A DNA stretch of 64,000 nucleotides from positions 39,948,661 to 40,012,660 of the forward strand of contig CM053329.1 in assembly GCA_028583605.1 (NCBI GenBank), read 5' to 3'. A program made the translations under genes and the position numbers. Positions 11,901 through 22,739 of this stretch are shown here, piece after piece (position 1 is the first letter of the stretch; each line of letters starts with the position of its first letter). The notes below the pieces were generated by a model, which searched no databases, was not told where the DNA came from, and saw only the letters and a list, made by a program, of their open reading frames with translations. The DNA is from Dastarcus helophoroides (lineage: Eukaryota > Arthropoda > Insecta > Coleoptera > Bothrideridae).

Positions 11901-14245
11901 AACCTTGACAGTCGTCATTTTTAGAAAAACTACCAAGTGAAGCATCAAGGATCAAAATTTCCAGAAAAATTTCAAACTAAGAAAAAATACAACTGTGAGA
12001 ATAGCCCATTATGAAAAGAATGAATCTTGAAAAAAAGTCAAAATTTTAAGAAAGATACAAATTTCCAGGAAAATATTTAGATTGGGATTTTAGGATAAAT
12101 TTCAAATTTGCTAAAATATCCAAGCTCCGATTTTTTGTAATTTGTATTTTACAGTAAATTTTAATTTTTTTTTCTTGAAAAGCAAAAAAAAGATTGAAAT
12201 TTAGTAAACACTCCAAACTCTTTAGAGGGAGTCAAACTTTGTCAAAATTTTGGAAAAAGGATAAATTTTGAGAAAAATGTAATTTCTAGAATTTTCTCTT
12301 GACCGTTTGAATCAGAGGCAGACATGTGCCCTGATCTGCCCCCCCCCCCCCCAATTCAGAAAATGTCCACTATTGAGATAAACGTCGACATTTTAAGAAA
12401 CAAGTTGTATTTCAGTTAGACAATTCCAGAAAAAATTTTCTCGAAATTTTTGTTTGTAAACAAAATTTCTAAAAAATTAAAAAATTAAAAATTCCAGATA
12501 ATTATTTTTGTCAAAAAATCGATCAAATTTTAAGGAAAAGGGTAAATCTTGATAAACGAGTAAAAATTGTCAGAAAATCAAAATTTAAAAAAAAAGCCGA
12601 AGTTTCCTGAAAAAACAAATTTTGGGAAATGGTAGAATTTCGAAAAATAATTTTGAAAAGAAAATGCGAAATTTAGAAAGAAATTTATTAAAAAAAAAGA
12701 CGAATTCTGAAAAATAAGTCGAAATTTCGAGCAAATGTCAAAGGAGTACGAATTCTGTTGAAGGGAAATTTTTTATATAAAGTCTTCTTTAGTTGAATTT
12801 AAATTTTCGTTTAATTGTATGAGCCAAGGGGGGCAAGCACCCTACCCTGCCCTATTCTAGCTACGCCTATGTTAAAACTAAAAAAGATCTACTCGCCCGG
12901 AGCCTCGCAATGGCTAAGGCCGCCCCTGTCCAAAGTTAAGCCTATAACACTACTTATGTAATTTTTTTAACACTCTTTTAATCAACTTTCTCGTACTAAT
13001 TTTTTTTATAAAAAACTAATAACTGGGAGTTGTAGAGAATATTTTCTAGTTTTTAAATTCCTATTGTCTTTTTCGGAACGATCGTTGTATCTCGAGTTAT
13101 TGATTATAAAAATCAAAAATCACTTTTTTACTATGAGTGACCATAACTTGGCGAAATATCATCATAAAGGACTCAGAAACCAGCTAAATTAAAGGAAATT
13201 AAATTATCCATAAGAATTTTGTAATGGAATTACTAAAAAAAAATTATTGAAATCAGTGGGGACTTTTGAAGTTGAAGAGGAGAAACAATTTTGAAAAATT
13301 TGTTTCTCGTGTTTTTTTTTATAATTACTCAAAAACCACTAAAACTAAAGCGTGCTAAATTAAAGCATAAAAAGTAGAAACTTGGGGCTTCAATTTCCTT
13401 TTTTAATTTTATCTTTGGGACGATTTTACGTCAAGTTACAGCTTTTTAAAAATCACTTTAAAAATTGGCACTCTTTTTAATATTTCTTAATTTCTATGTC
13501 TAGTCTATAATAATAGTAATGACTTGAACATTGTTGATAAATTTGTGAAAAAAATTTTGAATTTTAAAGTTAGTTAATCAATGTTTTATTAATTTAAACA
13601 ATTTAAATATTTTTCCAAAAACTAGATCGCGAAAAAGTTTTTTTATTTTAATGAATGATTATTTGACATCAGTAACTAATAATTATTTTGCATCAAAAGT
13701 TATTCTAAAAAAAATATTGTTTGCACATCGAAATACTAATAAATAATAATAAAAAACATAAATCCCCACTGACTACATCCAAAATATTAGAATGAGGGAA
13801 TTTTTACCAATTTTACGTTTCATAAATTTACAGATTTATTTATTAAATTATTACTATTAATTAATATTGATCCATTACCGGTAATTTATTATCGTAATTG
13901 TTACATTAATATATAATTATTGTTTATGAAAACAAAATTTAATTTCTTGCAATTATTTACTTAAATGTCGAACAAAATTGCCTTTTAAACTAGTTTCGGT
14001 GGCTAAATTTAATTGGAAACGAATCGCAAGTTCAGCTTCATTTAAATCGGAAATCAATGTTGACCAATTAAAAAAAAGCGAGCCCCCTCGTTCTCTTTTT
14101 CTTCGGCGCGGCCGGCTAAACGGAAATAATTGCCCCAATAACCGCACACACGCCGCCGACCAACCCGAGTGAAAGTAGGAAGAATCAACCACTTACCCGG
14201 TAAGGCACTCAACAAACATACAAACAAAAAATCGGAAACAGCCAT
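2968..14245 (-). CDS. Pancreatic-lipase-like secreted protein, N-terminal part (4 exons; 3' end outside window)
   Basis: Exons in gene order are 14,197-14,245, 4,047-4,158, 3,464-3,597 and 2,968-3,216. Phases (1, 2, 1, 1) join without a break across GT-AG introns. Exon 1 begins with a hydrophobic signal peptide (MAVSDFLFVCLLSALPG). The joined protein shows the order of the neutral lipase family: a DISFELYT strand, a stretch ending in YFHAF where the family has HGW or HGF, AYLQRGDHN, PWYLTAARNTEVVGEY, and the nucleophile elbow GLSLGAQMAG. Family knowledge makes this Ser the catalytic nucleophile; the Asp and His would lie in exons left of the window. Oddities are HAF instead of HGW at the oxyanion site, GLSLG instead of GHSLG, and a 10-kb first intron full of repeats. 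It may be a weak or inactive lipase-like protein. The exon at 3,464-3,597 needs an acceptor (TTGCAG) 20 bp inside another CAG. Confidence 0.85.
4358..4582. repeat. Two direct copies of a 113-bp unit
   Basis: The block from about 4,358 to 4,465 is repeated almost exactly from about 4,471 to 4,582. Both copies contain GGTGCTGTTGATTA, GGCACAATTATAAAGAGTT and CAGATTGCAGAATGATG. The pair lies in the first intron of the lipase-like gene. The short minus-strand ORF across it is a consequence of the duplication. Confidence 0.85.
4790..4970 (+). mobile_element. Degenerate RTE/SINE-type 3' tail
   Basis: The stretch contains ATACCAAATTTCGTCAAGAT, then ACAAACAGACGGACAGACA and CTTTCGCATTTACATATT. From memory this order (CCAAATTTC-TCAAAAT, a GACAGACAGAC run, then TTTCGCATTTATAATATT) is a common 3' tail of RTE-type retrotransposons and their SINEs in insects. 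No body of the element is recognisable, so it is a truncated, diverged copy. Confidence 0.55.
5282..5307. repeat. Perfect 26-bp palindrome
   Basis: The sequence reads identically on both strands over 26 bases, centred on ACGT between 5,294 and 5,295. One arm is TATTTGTATGAAC. It has no spacer. It sits in the lipase first intron, away from any exon. Confidence 0.9.
5440..7660. repeat. About 340-bp tandem array (TGTAGCCCTTTGAAGAGTCG family)
   Basis: The marker word TGTAGCCCTTTGAAG recurs at about 5,557, 5,848, 6,183, 6,521 and 7,429, with degraded copies near 6,850 and 7,090. The usual spacing is about 335-340 bp. Each unit is itself made of AAAATTTTGACTTC and AAAATTTCGACTTT words. The copies starting near 6,183 and 6,521 are nearly identical. 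The copy at about 6,770-7,080 has many single-base deletions relative to its neighbours. Confidence 0.85.
7661..9847. other. AT-rich degenerate repeats, no gene seen
   Basis: This part of the lipase first intron is dominated by TTTTTCAAAATTTCGAC-like words without clear periodicity up to about 8,400. From there to 9,847 it is plain AT-rich sequence. I see no splice-bounded coding segment. Confidence 0.6.
9856..12928. mobile_element. hAT-like non-autonomous element (outer), interrupted by a second one
   Basis: The left end is CAGAGGTGGCCTTTG and the right end, read on the opposite strand, is CAGGGGCGGCCTTAG. Both ends also contain a GCCTCGC/GCGAGGC block and a GCCCGG block. Flanking 8-mers are TGCAAAGT (9,848-9,855) and TCCAAAGT (12,929-12,936), matching at seven of eight bases, which fits the 8-bp target duplication of the hAT superfamily. 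Without the inner insertion the element would be about 620 bp and has no transposase, so it is a MITE. Confidence 0.75.
10420..12871. mobile_element. hAT-like non-autonomous element (inner), 2.45 kb
   Basis: The ends are CATAGGCGTAG and, 2.45 kb later, CTACGCCTATG, an 11-bp perfect terminal inverted repeat. Each end is flanked by TTAAAACT (10,412-10,419 and 12,872-12,879), a perfect 8-bp duplication. The next bases inside also mirror each other loosely (GGAGGGGCAAG on the left, GGGGGGCAAGC on the right). The interior is AT-rich, full of GAAAATTTCGA words, with a run of 14 C at 12,339-12,352. No transposase ORF is present. Confidence 0.8.
12937..14196. other. AT-rich remainder of lipase intron 1, no gene seen
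   Basis: The sequence is AT-rich and rather non-repetitive. Close to exon 1 it becomes more GC-rich (14,090-14,190). No exon between 4,158 and 14,197 is needed, because the flanking exon phases agree directly. Confidence 0.55.
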
Positions 14246-15178
14246 TGTACGTTCGAAATGAGCCCGATGTGGAACCTATTGCCGTTTAAAATGTAGTTTG
14301 GTGCACCGCACATTTGGCAATTCCTCGAGAGCAGGGAGAGGCCGTTGAAAAAATGCATTTTTTACAGACCCCCAGTCGGTGCAATTCCAGCGCTCCGGCT
14401 GCAACGAAAGCCTGCACGTTTCATAACTCTTTTGCTCACTTCGTATGTATACCGGTGGCCCACTTAGAATTTTATTAGATTATGATAGCGGCGGCTTAAA
14501 AATAAAAAAAAGTTTACTTCGAGCGGCTTTGTTCGAATGCGATCCGACGCCCCCGGCGATCGCATTTAAAGCGATGCGTAAGCCCCATTACCTAATCGCG
14601 ATCTAATTCAGTTGCGAAGATTCCCATGGTGTGAGCGAAATAATATTGGGTAACGCTTTTTTTTTTATTAAATTGCACTTGCGAATTTTTGCAATTTATC
14701 GCACAAGGTTAGAGTTCTTGTGGCGATTTCTTTATAATTAGACTAAATGCTGCAAAGTATCCGTTTAATTCACTTCCATGCATGAAAACACTTATGAAAT
14801 ATGGTTTTCTTGTACGCGACCCGCCAAGGAAATTCAATTATGACAAAGCTAGTAAACCTACGATGAATTGACATAATCTTTTGACGTGTTCCAGCCTTGA
14901 CTCGAATAGTTTTGCTCGCAAAAATTGTTAAGCTGTAACGTTGGGAAACACCCCTTACAAATATTACAATAAATCTGAGTTAAGAGTCAGAGTCGGAATA
15001 GCTTTGATTTAGTTGATTTCTGGGGGCTCTTCCCCCAAATAAGATAGGGTACGTATTAAAGAAGTAATCAAATTTAAAAACTTATTCAAAAACTGGCCTT
15101 CGTCTAGGTGAAAAAAGAGAAAGGATTCTTACGTCACATTTTCCAAAATTCCGACTTTTTTTTTTTTAAATTCGATTC
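14246..15178. promoter_or_regulatory. Upstream region of the lipase-like gene
   Basis: This is the DNA immediately 5' of the lipase start codon on the minus strand. The stretch 14,280-14,640 is richer in GC and CpG than the surroundings (for example CCCCCGGCGATCGC near 14,550), as promoter-proximal DNA could be. I cannot identify a start site or specific operator, so this is a positional call only. Confidence 0.3.
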
Positions 15179-15189
15179 TTTGAACATTT

Positions 15190-16300
15190 ATTAGATTCGA
15201 AGATCAATCTTATTAGTTCTTGTGAGCATCTCCCATGAAAGTACTTGTAGAAGAGAGATGAATCATCTTTCGAGAGAATAGGTCAAACTCTCATCAACAG
15301 AAGTCCTCACTGTGTCAAGTTGGACCGCACAGGAATTTGCTGGCTCTGGCTGGCTTGTATGCCTCAAAAGTCTTGTCCTTGGGGGGATCAATCTTATTAG
15401 TTCTTGTAAGCATCTCCGATGAAAGTACTTGTAGAAGAGAGATGAATCATCAACCAGTGTTTCGAGAGAATAGGTCAAACTCTCATCAACAGAAGTTCTC
15501 ACTGTGTCAAGCTGGACCGCACAGGAATTTGCTGGCTCTGGCTGGCTTGTATGCCTCAAAAGCCTTGTCCTTGGGGGATCAATCTTTTAGTTCTTGTGAG
15601 CATCTCCCATGAAAGTACTTGTAGAAGAGAGATGAATCATCAACCAGTGTTTCGAGAGAATAGGTCAAACTCTTATCAACAGAAGTCCTTACTGTGTCAA
15701 GCTGGACCGCACAGGAATTTGCTGGCTCTGGCTGTCTTGTATGCCTCAAAAGTTTTGTCCTTGGGGGGATCAATCTTATTAGTTCTTGTGAGCATCTCCC
15801 ATGAAAGTACTTATGGAAGAGAGATTAATCATTAACCAAAGTTTCGAGAGAATAGGTCAAACTCCCATAAACAGAAGTCCTCACCGCACAGGAATTTGCT
15901 GACTTTGGCTGTCTTGTATGGCTCAAAAGTCTTGTCCTTGGGGGGATCAATCTTATTAGTTCTTGTAAGCATCTCCCATGAAAGTACTTGCAGAAGAGAG
16001 ATGAATCACCAACCAGTGTTTCGAGAGAATAGATCAAACTCTCATCAACAGACGTCCTCACTGTCAAACTCTCATCAATTAGGTGAATCGCTCTTCTTTG
16101 AATTGACTCCAAAGGAGCTGAAGTGTGATTTGGGGCTGAACTCCAAACATGAGAACAGTATTGGTTAGTGTTGCCCTAACTTGAGCTTTGTATAGTGTAA
16201 GTAGCTGTTGAGATATGAACTAATTTTAGCTCTAAAAAGAAATCCTAACTTCTGAGGGGCGGATTTACACACAATTCTACAAAAAGTGGCAACGAATTGA
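15190..16300 (-). mobile_element. Non-LTR retrotransposon reverse-transcriptase tail, C-terminal segment tandemly repeated
   Basis: Read on the minus strand, 16,300-16,090 encodes KLGFLFRAK, then TLYKAQVR and ESIQRRAIHLIDES in shifted frames. From memory this is the thumb and C-terminal region typical of non-LTR reverse transcriptases. What follows in such proteins is SLETLV-DDSSLFYKYFHGRC-LQELIRLIPPRT-RLLRHTRQPEPANSCAV. Here that segment occurs about five times in direct tandem with a period near 180-190 bp: the word CTTGTCCTTGGGGGATCAATC lies at about 15,372, 15,563, 15,752 and 15,930, with a partial copy from about 15,200. Frames are broken between copies, so it is not a working gene. Confidence 0.8.
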
Positions 16301-19300
16301 TAAGCCAATTGTTCGTTTCTTTAACAGTTAAAAAGTCATTGAACAACATTCCGTTTAGAACTCGAAATCTTCATGAAAATGACCCAAAAGAGCGAAACTT
16401 GTCCAAAACTTTAGATCGAAACTTCTACAAAGGTGTCAGCTTTAATTCGTTTCAAAATTCGTTGACGAGTTACAGTTCTGGAAACATTACTGTAACTTGA
16501 AATACAAATCTTGTTCTCTGGAACCAAGAAAGATTAAAAAACACAACAAAGGCTGCGCTCTAAAGAGCAATCTTCACTTTTTGAAGATAGCCAAGGACCA
16601 GACCGTTCCACCAAAGTTACTGTATTGTTACAAAAGAGTCAAGTTTTATTTACTTTTGATGGTCAGGAACACCCAACGTAGTTCGAGCCAAGAAAGAGCT
16701 CGATTCGTTTTAATATTTTACGTTTTACATAAGCTGAAAGGGCGTCTAATTTAAACGAGTGTGAAATATTTACATTTGACGCCCCTAATTGTGTTCTGCA
16801 GCTGGTTGTAAACAACTGTAACGTATATTTGCACTATATCGTGATACAAGTTTTTTAAAGCGCTCGAGAGTGCAACTATCTTAAAGACCTTTCACAAAAA
16901 CAACAATTATGTCAATGAACTAGACATTCTAAGATCGACTTTTTCTACTCTTTTACTCGCGTAGGAGGCACACTCTTTGTTCGAAGTAACAGCCATTTAT
17001 TTACATTTTTATTAAGGTTTTCACTGCACGTATCAATTCTAATATTTTGTTTATAATCGGTTTCACATTGGCACATCCAGGAAGATACTTCATAATCGCT
17101 TTTTAAGAGCCCTTTTTCTACCATTAACATCAACAAACATTAAACCGTGAGGCGTACGTAATTTATGGAAAGTAAGCTAGGTTTCGTGTTACATATTAAA
17201 TATAATTTTGATAAGTGAATGCCTTACTCTTACTTGTCCGATTTTTTACGCCCACCTGTCTTAATTAATATGAGCAAAAAATCTCCCCGCCGTTAAAAGT
17301 CTATTTGGTTATGAGACATTCGAAAGTTGATCGTATTTGCGCAACTGTTCCGGCCCAATATTTAAATTTGAAACATTTAAATGACAAAAACTAGAATTTA
17401 TCGAAGGTTTGCAAATTTTTTCATTCGTTGTCAGGTGTTGGAACATTTTTAGGAGTCACTTACGTCCAGAGGGGCTTTTCAAGTCCAGATGGGCTTTTCA
17501 AGTTCGAGGGGGATTTCAGAGGCTCGTAATTTTCACATTTAGAAAAAGTAAAATTTTTCGAAAGTTTTGTTTAATGTATTTAGCTTTTTTCGATATTTTA
17601 ACTTTCTTCTTTTGAAGTTTTAAATTTAAACTTGTAGGTACTTTTGATTATTAATTTTTCTAAAATTTCGACTTTAAACAAAATTTAGTTTTTCCCTCTC
17701 TCTTTCTCTAGCAATCTCTTAACCCTTTTTATCGACATGTTAACATTTATTCTTTAATTATAGACATTTTTCTCGAAATTATGAGTTGGGACTTGAAAGA
17801 AATTGACAAATATAAATTTAAATTTGGAATAGTTTTTTAATCTTTCTTGGTTTCGCGGACAAGATATGTATTTCAATTTTTTAAGATAACCAAGGACCAG
17901 TCCGTTCCACCATAAAATTTTTAAAAAATAGGTATTTTTAACGAAGGTCTATAATTTGGAAGCGATTTTCAAAAAAGCCCAGCTTTTGAAGGAAGTTGAA
18001 ATTGTCATGAAAATCGAAATTGTCAAGAGATTTTAAAAAAACTCGGAGATTTTAAAAAAAGGTCCAACAAAGGTTCGGTTATTCAAATAGAAAATTTTTT
18101 AAACCTATATTTTCCAAAGACAAAATTTTTAACAAATCAAAATATAAAGAGAGAGTCAAAGTTTAAAAAAATATAGAACTTTTCATATATTCTACTTTTC
18201 GAAGCTTCGAGGTTGAAGTCAAATATTTTAATTAATTCGTAATGTTTCAATAAAGTCGAGATTTTTAGCGAAAATCGAAGCTTTCAAAAAATCTGGATTT
18301 TGAATAGGTGGAATTTTCAAAATAGCCGAAATTTTGAAGGAAGCTAAAATTGTCACAGAAATGAAGTTTTTTTTAAAAAAACGACGATTTTTGCTAAAAA
18401 TTCAAAATTTCTGAAAAAGATCCGATTTTTTTTTTGAAATTATCAAAAGGTCCTAATTTTTTAAAAATGGAGAAATTTTGAAAAAGTCAGAGATTTTCAA
18501 CAAAGATCCAAATTTTCAAATAAGGAATATTTTAAAACTAGTTTTTGAAAAGACAAAATGTTCACGAAATTAAAATATCAAGAACGAGTAAAATTTTAAA
18601 AAAATATAGAAATTTTCAAATATACATTCATATTTTGAAAAATCTTCAACGTTTGTAGAAATTATCAATAAAGTTGCGATTTTCAATAAAAAATCGAAAT
18701 TTTCGAAAAAATTTAAATTTTTGAAATTTCAAAATTTTCCAAAAACGTTGAAATTTTCGAAAAGATCGATCATTTCAAAAAATCAAAGTTGACACTTGAA
18801 AAAAGTAAAAATTTTGAAAAACATCGAAATTTGAGAAAAAGTCAAAAATCTTCAAAACTGTTACAAAAATTAGTTTTTAAAAATGTGATTTTAATCAAAA
18901 TTAAAAATAAAATAGGTTTTAAATGTCGTAACTGTCGTAAGAAGAAGACGAAGAAGAAGAAGACAAAGAAGACGAAGAAGAAGAAGACGAAGAAGAAGAA
19001 GACGAAGAAGAAGATGAAATTAAAGGTAAAGATGAAGAAAAAAAGAACTTTCAGAAAAAATTTAAATTTCTGAAATTTCAAAATTTTCCAAAAAGGTCGA
19101 AATTTTCTAAGAGATTGAACCTTTCAAAAATCAAGGTTGACACTTGAAAAATTTTGAAAAACATCGAAATTTGAGGAAAAGTCAAAAATCTTGAAAACTT
19201 TTACAAAAATCAGTTTTTGAGAGTACGATTTTGATCAAAATTAAAAAAGGTTTTCAAATGTCGTAACTTCGTGAAAGAAACCTAAAATTTCTATAAAAAG

Positions 19301-20172
19301 AAATCAGAGAGAATTTAAAATGTCTAAAGATTGTGTAATGAAGTGTTCAGAAAATTTTGAGAAAAAAAAGTCGTAATCAAAATTGGGGGTGCTGCAGTTC
19401 CATAGTGACCATAAGCCAGCCACTAATTTTGACATTTCGGGACAAAAGTTAAAATTTTCAAGAACCGTTTTTCTCCAATTTCCAAAATATTTCCCTTGAA
19501 AGTTAATTTTCATCAAAATTTCATTCTAATTCGTAAACAACATTCGAGTTTCGCGAAAAGAACTTTTCAGAAACAGAAACGGTCGAATTTTAAAATCAAA
19601 GCCCGACAATTCGAAAATAAAGCGAATTTGGTAAATTGAAATTTCCAGAAAATTGACCTCGAAAAATCAGTTTTGAGAAAATGTGCCACATTTTAAAAAA
19701 ATCCTAATTTTGAAAAAAGAAGGAAATTTTTTAAAAAAATCGAAATTAAGAGGCAACTTTCACAGGAAAAGTCAAATCTTACAAGAAATCCACAAAGTAA
19801 AATCAAATTTCGAAAAAATGTTTTAAGAAAAAATTCTCTTCTTTGGATATTTGTTTTTTCTTGAGTTCAAAGGCGACAAGCATCCACAGAATTCTGAAAA
19901 CAGTATGGACAAGAGAAAAATTATAAATTACATCAAAAAACCAAACTTTAAAGAGAAAGATCGACTTTTAGAACTGAAATTCGTTCAAGAGAAGAAATTA
20001 AGGTTGAAATTATAAAAGAACCCAATTTCTACAAAATAGTTTCTATTTCGAGTCAGTCGAATCAGAAAAAAAATTAAACAAAGCAGATACTTTGGTTTTA
20101 TTAGAAAAAAATTTATTTTGCTTATCGTCTACATAACAATAATACTTGCATAAGAATTTACAGACCTAAATA
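16301..20172. other. Intergenic AT-rich DNA with diverged direct repeats
   Basis: No gene is seen. From 16,300 to 17,400 the sequence is unique-looking. A word CCAAGGACCAG-CCGTTCCACCA occurs near 16,590 and again near 17,887. From 17,900 the sequence is dense in AAATTTTGAAAA and TCGAAATTTT words. A block near 17,990-18,210 recurs diverged near 18,430-18,650, and a block at about 18,710-18,930 recurs at about 19,065-19,265. A 60-bp direct repeat of TTTTCAAGTCCAGATGGGC type lies near 17,460-17,510. Confidence 0.6.
18945..19022. repeat. GAAGAA/GACGAAGAA microsatellite
   Basis: The run of AAGAAGAAGACGAAGAAG words is purine-only on the + strand. It sits exactly where one copy of a 350-bp duplicated block ends and the next begins (18,712-18,930 against 19,065-19,265). 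It resembles the early part of the much larger GAA tract in the cyclophilin intron. Confidence 0.9.
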
Positions 20173-22739
20173 CTAATTTTTTCTGCCGCCTCTCCTCTTC
20201 ATCGAAGCTGTACATTCTGGACAATACCATTTACCTTTCGGAGGCGCTGTTATACCCACGCAAGGGTAATGAAACCACTCCGAAGGACACTGAAACGAAA
20301 ACAATCAGCGACAACCCAGAAACTAAAACAGAACATACATCCTCATTATCACAAGCGACCATATCCCCATAAGACACCTGATTACAAAGACAATATCTCG
20401 GTTCATTAGGATCATACGTCCACTCGCTATCAGTAACTTCAGCATTCTGCGAACTAGCATCAACGATGGGCGATTCCGGCGCCGGAGTAACAACCGGGGT
20501 AGTCACCACCGCCTGTATCGCCGCCGAACTCGAGCTGTTACCCCCGCTACTCGACCATTTCTTCTGCTTCTTTTTATTATTGGCGTGGTCCTGTTGGATC
20601 GCCTGAATCGCCGTTTGCGCCGCACCCGCCAACTCGCGCCCTATACTGAATTCATGACCGTGGCCACCCGTGTTGATCGCCTCGTAGGACGCCTTGAGGC
20701 TTGCCGTCCGCCTTCCCTGCTGCATCTGGAAGAAAAATTAAATTCTATTGTGACTTTTCACTTTGAACTCGGATTGATAAAATGAAAGTAGCCCCCAATT
20801 ATTTGTACTTCTTAACTGGGAGAAACCGGTGAAAGTTTGGAAAAAGATTTTTTTTGAAATTTGCTAGATCATAGTTTTAAGTTTTCACTTCGTCAGCGCT
20901 CCCCATAATTGCCCAATTTTTTTTTAATTAATAACTTTAATGTTTCCTAAATCGGGCTCAATAATGCTAAAATTAATCTAATTTGTTATAAATGGCTCCG
21001 AAATCGGTTTATTATTTAATCCACTAGAAACCGAGTTTAGTTATTAATAATCGAAGCTTTGGAAGTCGAATTTCTCCTTAAACTACTCTAAACCCCAATT
21101 TCAAAATTGAGAAATCATTCGAAACCTCAAGTTCTGAATCAAGAAGAGCCAAGTTCAGAATGGAGAAAACCCCAAGTTTAGAATGGAGGAAACCCCAAGT
21201 TAAGAATCGAGTAAACCCCAAGTTCAGAATCAAGTAAACCCCAAGTTCAGAATCGAGTAAACCCCAAGTTCAGAATCAAGTAAACCCCAAGTTCAGAATC
21301 GAGTAAACCCCAAGTCCAGAAGTCAAGAAACTACTAATTTTAATTACCGAACTGAAGGCATTTTTACCTGTTGGGTTGCAGCGATGGCCTGGGAGGCCGC
21401 CGCGGCGATAGCCGGGCCCGCCCCAATGTGCCCCAAGTTATACGACACGTTATTCGTTTGAATCGGTTGCGCCGCTGGCGTTATCGTTGGGTGTCGTGTA
21501 TCGACCAAAACCGAAGGGGCCACAGCCTGTCTTTTCTCTGCGTACCCACTGGGTAATTGAGTACTACTTTCCCTACGTTTCTCGCTTCTAGGTCTATACC
21601 TAAATGTACTAGATGCTTCATATCTGTTCTCTTTCTGTTGTTGAGATGATAAACTCGGATTTGGGACTGGGGTATCCAATTCTAACGAACGCTTCTCTAG
21701 CACTTCGGTTATTCCCTTGTTATCGGCCTCTAGCTCGCATTTAAACTTGTGCAATTCCGTATCGAGTCTTCTTAGATATTTATCTACCAAGTCGTACATC
21801 TGATTCGCCAAATGAACCTTAAATCAGAAATTGAACCGATAAGCCACACTTTTAACAACCATAAATCATATAAAGTTAAATCTAGCGCTTTAGCTTGACA
21901 ACAATGCAACAAACTCCCTAAAGAAGTCAAAATTATGAAATTACAGATAAAAACCGTAAAACTAAAAAACTTACAACAAAAACATTTCTAATAAACAAAT
22001 ATACCCCGAACACTGCTATAGAGTCAAAAAGTGAAATAAAATGAAATTAAAGGGCACATTTGACGTTATGAGCGTAAAATCGATGTTTCAGTGGTCAAAT
22101 CAAAGTGACAAAATTAAAATGTTTCACTATCAAAGCAAATTTTACATTATCGAAGCAAATTTTACACCACTGAAGCAAATTTTAAACCATCAAAGCAAAT
22201 TTTACATCATCAAAGCAGATTTTACATCATCAAAGTAGATTTTACATTATCGAAACAAATTTTACATCATCAAAGCAAATTTTACATCATCGAAGCAAAT
22301 TTTACATCATCAAAACAAATTTTACATCAAAGCAAATTTTACATTACCGAGGCGAATTTACCTTCTCGTCGGCGTCCTCCAACGTTCGATAATACTCCTT
22401 CCTAATGGCGTCGAATTCCGCTTGCAAAGTTGTGGGCAAATCGTTGGGGTACTTTTTGCAGTCGTTGAAGAAGTTTTTAACCCGTTTCTCCAGTTCGTCC
22501 ATGTTATCTGCAACGCACATTTAAAAAATTGATTACCCGCCTGACCGACGCTGCTTACTTTGCACGGATAAATCCATCTCGCGCATTTCGGTGAATCTAT
22601 CCCTCAGTTCCTGGGGTAAGTGTTCGATCACTGAAACAATTTGAATTTGGCGCCTTAGCATCGTTTTGATATGACGTAATAAGATCGTTTGGATATGACG
22701 TGTTTACTTACTTTCCAAATAATCTTCAAGGTACAACAT
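20173..22739 (-). CDS. Ing3: Inhibitor of growth protein 3 (ING3 orthologue), complete, 6 exons
   Basis: Exons in gene order are 22,712-22,739, 22,559-22,630, 22,362-22,507, 21,368-21,817, 20,339-20,725 and 20,173-20,289. They total 1,200 nt and give 399 residues; vertebrate ING3 is about 418. The protein starts MLYLEDYLE and continues with the ING N-terminal helices ([61 protein letters not shown]). The C-terminus is a complete C4HC3 PHD finger beginning [20 protein letters not shown] and closing WYCPEC, followed by a basic tail (MKRRGGRKN). In known systems ING3 is the histone H3K4me3 reader of the NuA4/TIP60 acetyltransferase complex. All phases agree and the PHD is split at CDNED/C. An AATAAA on the minus strand lies about 60 bp after the stop. 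Confidence 0.95.
21140..21330. repeat. 24-bp intronic minisatellite (ING3 intron 4)
   Basis: About seven copies of CCCCAAGTTCAGAATCRAGTAAA lie head to tail. The 3' copies are cleaner than the 5' ones. The array sits between ING3 exons 4 and 5. Confidence 0.9.
22120..22350. repeat. 21-bp intronic minisatellite (ING3 intron 3)
   Basis: Ten or so copies of AAAGCAAATTTTACATCATC follow one another directly next to the 5' splice site of ING3 exon 3 (minus strand). Variation is mostly single-base. Confidence 0.9.

Noticed and set aside
18789..19073. 94-codon Lys-rich ORF
   Set aside because: Translation of the GAAGAA microsatellite and AT-rich flanks.
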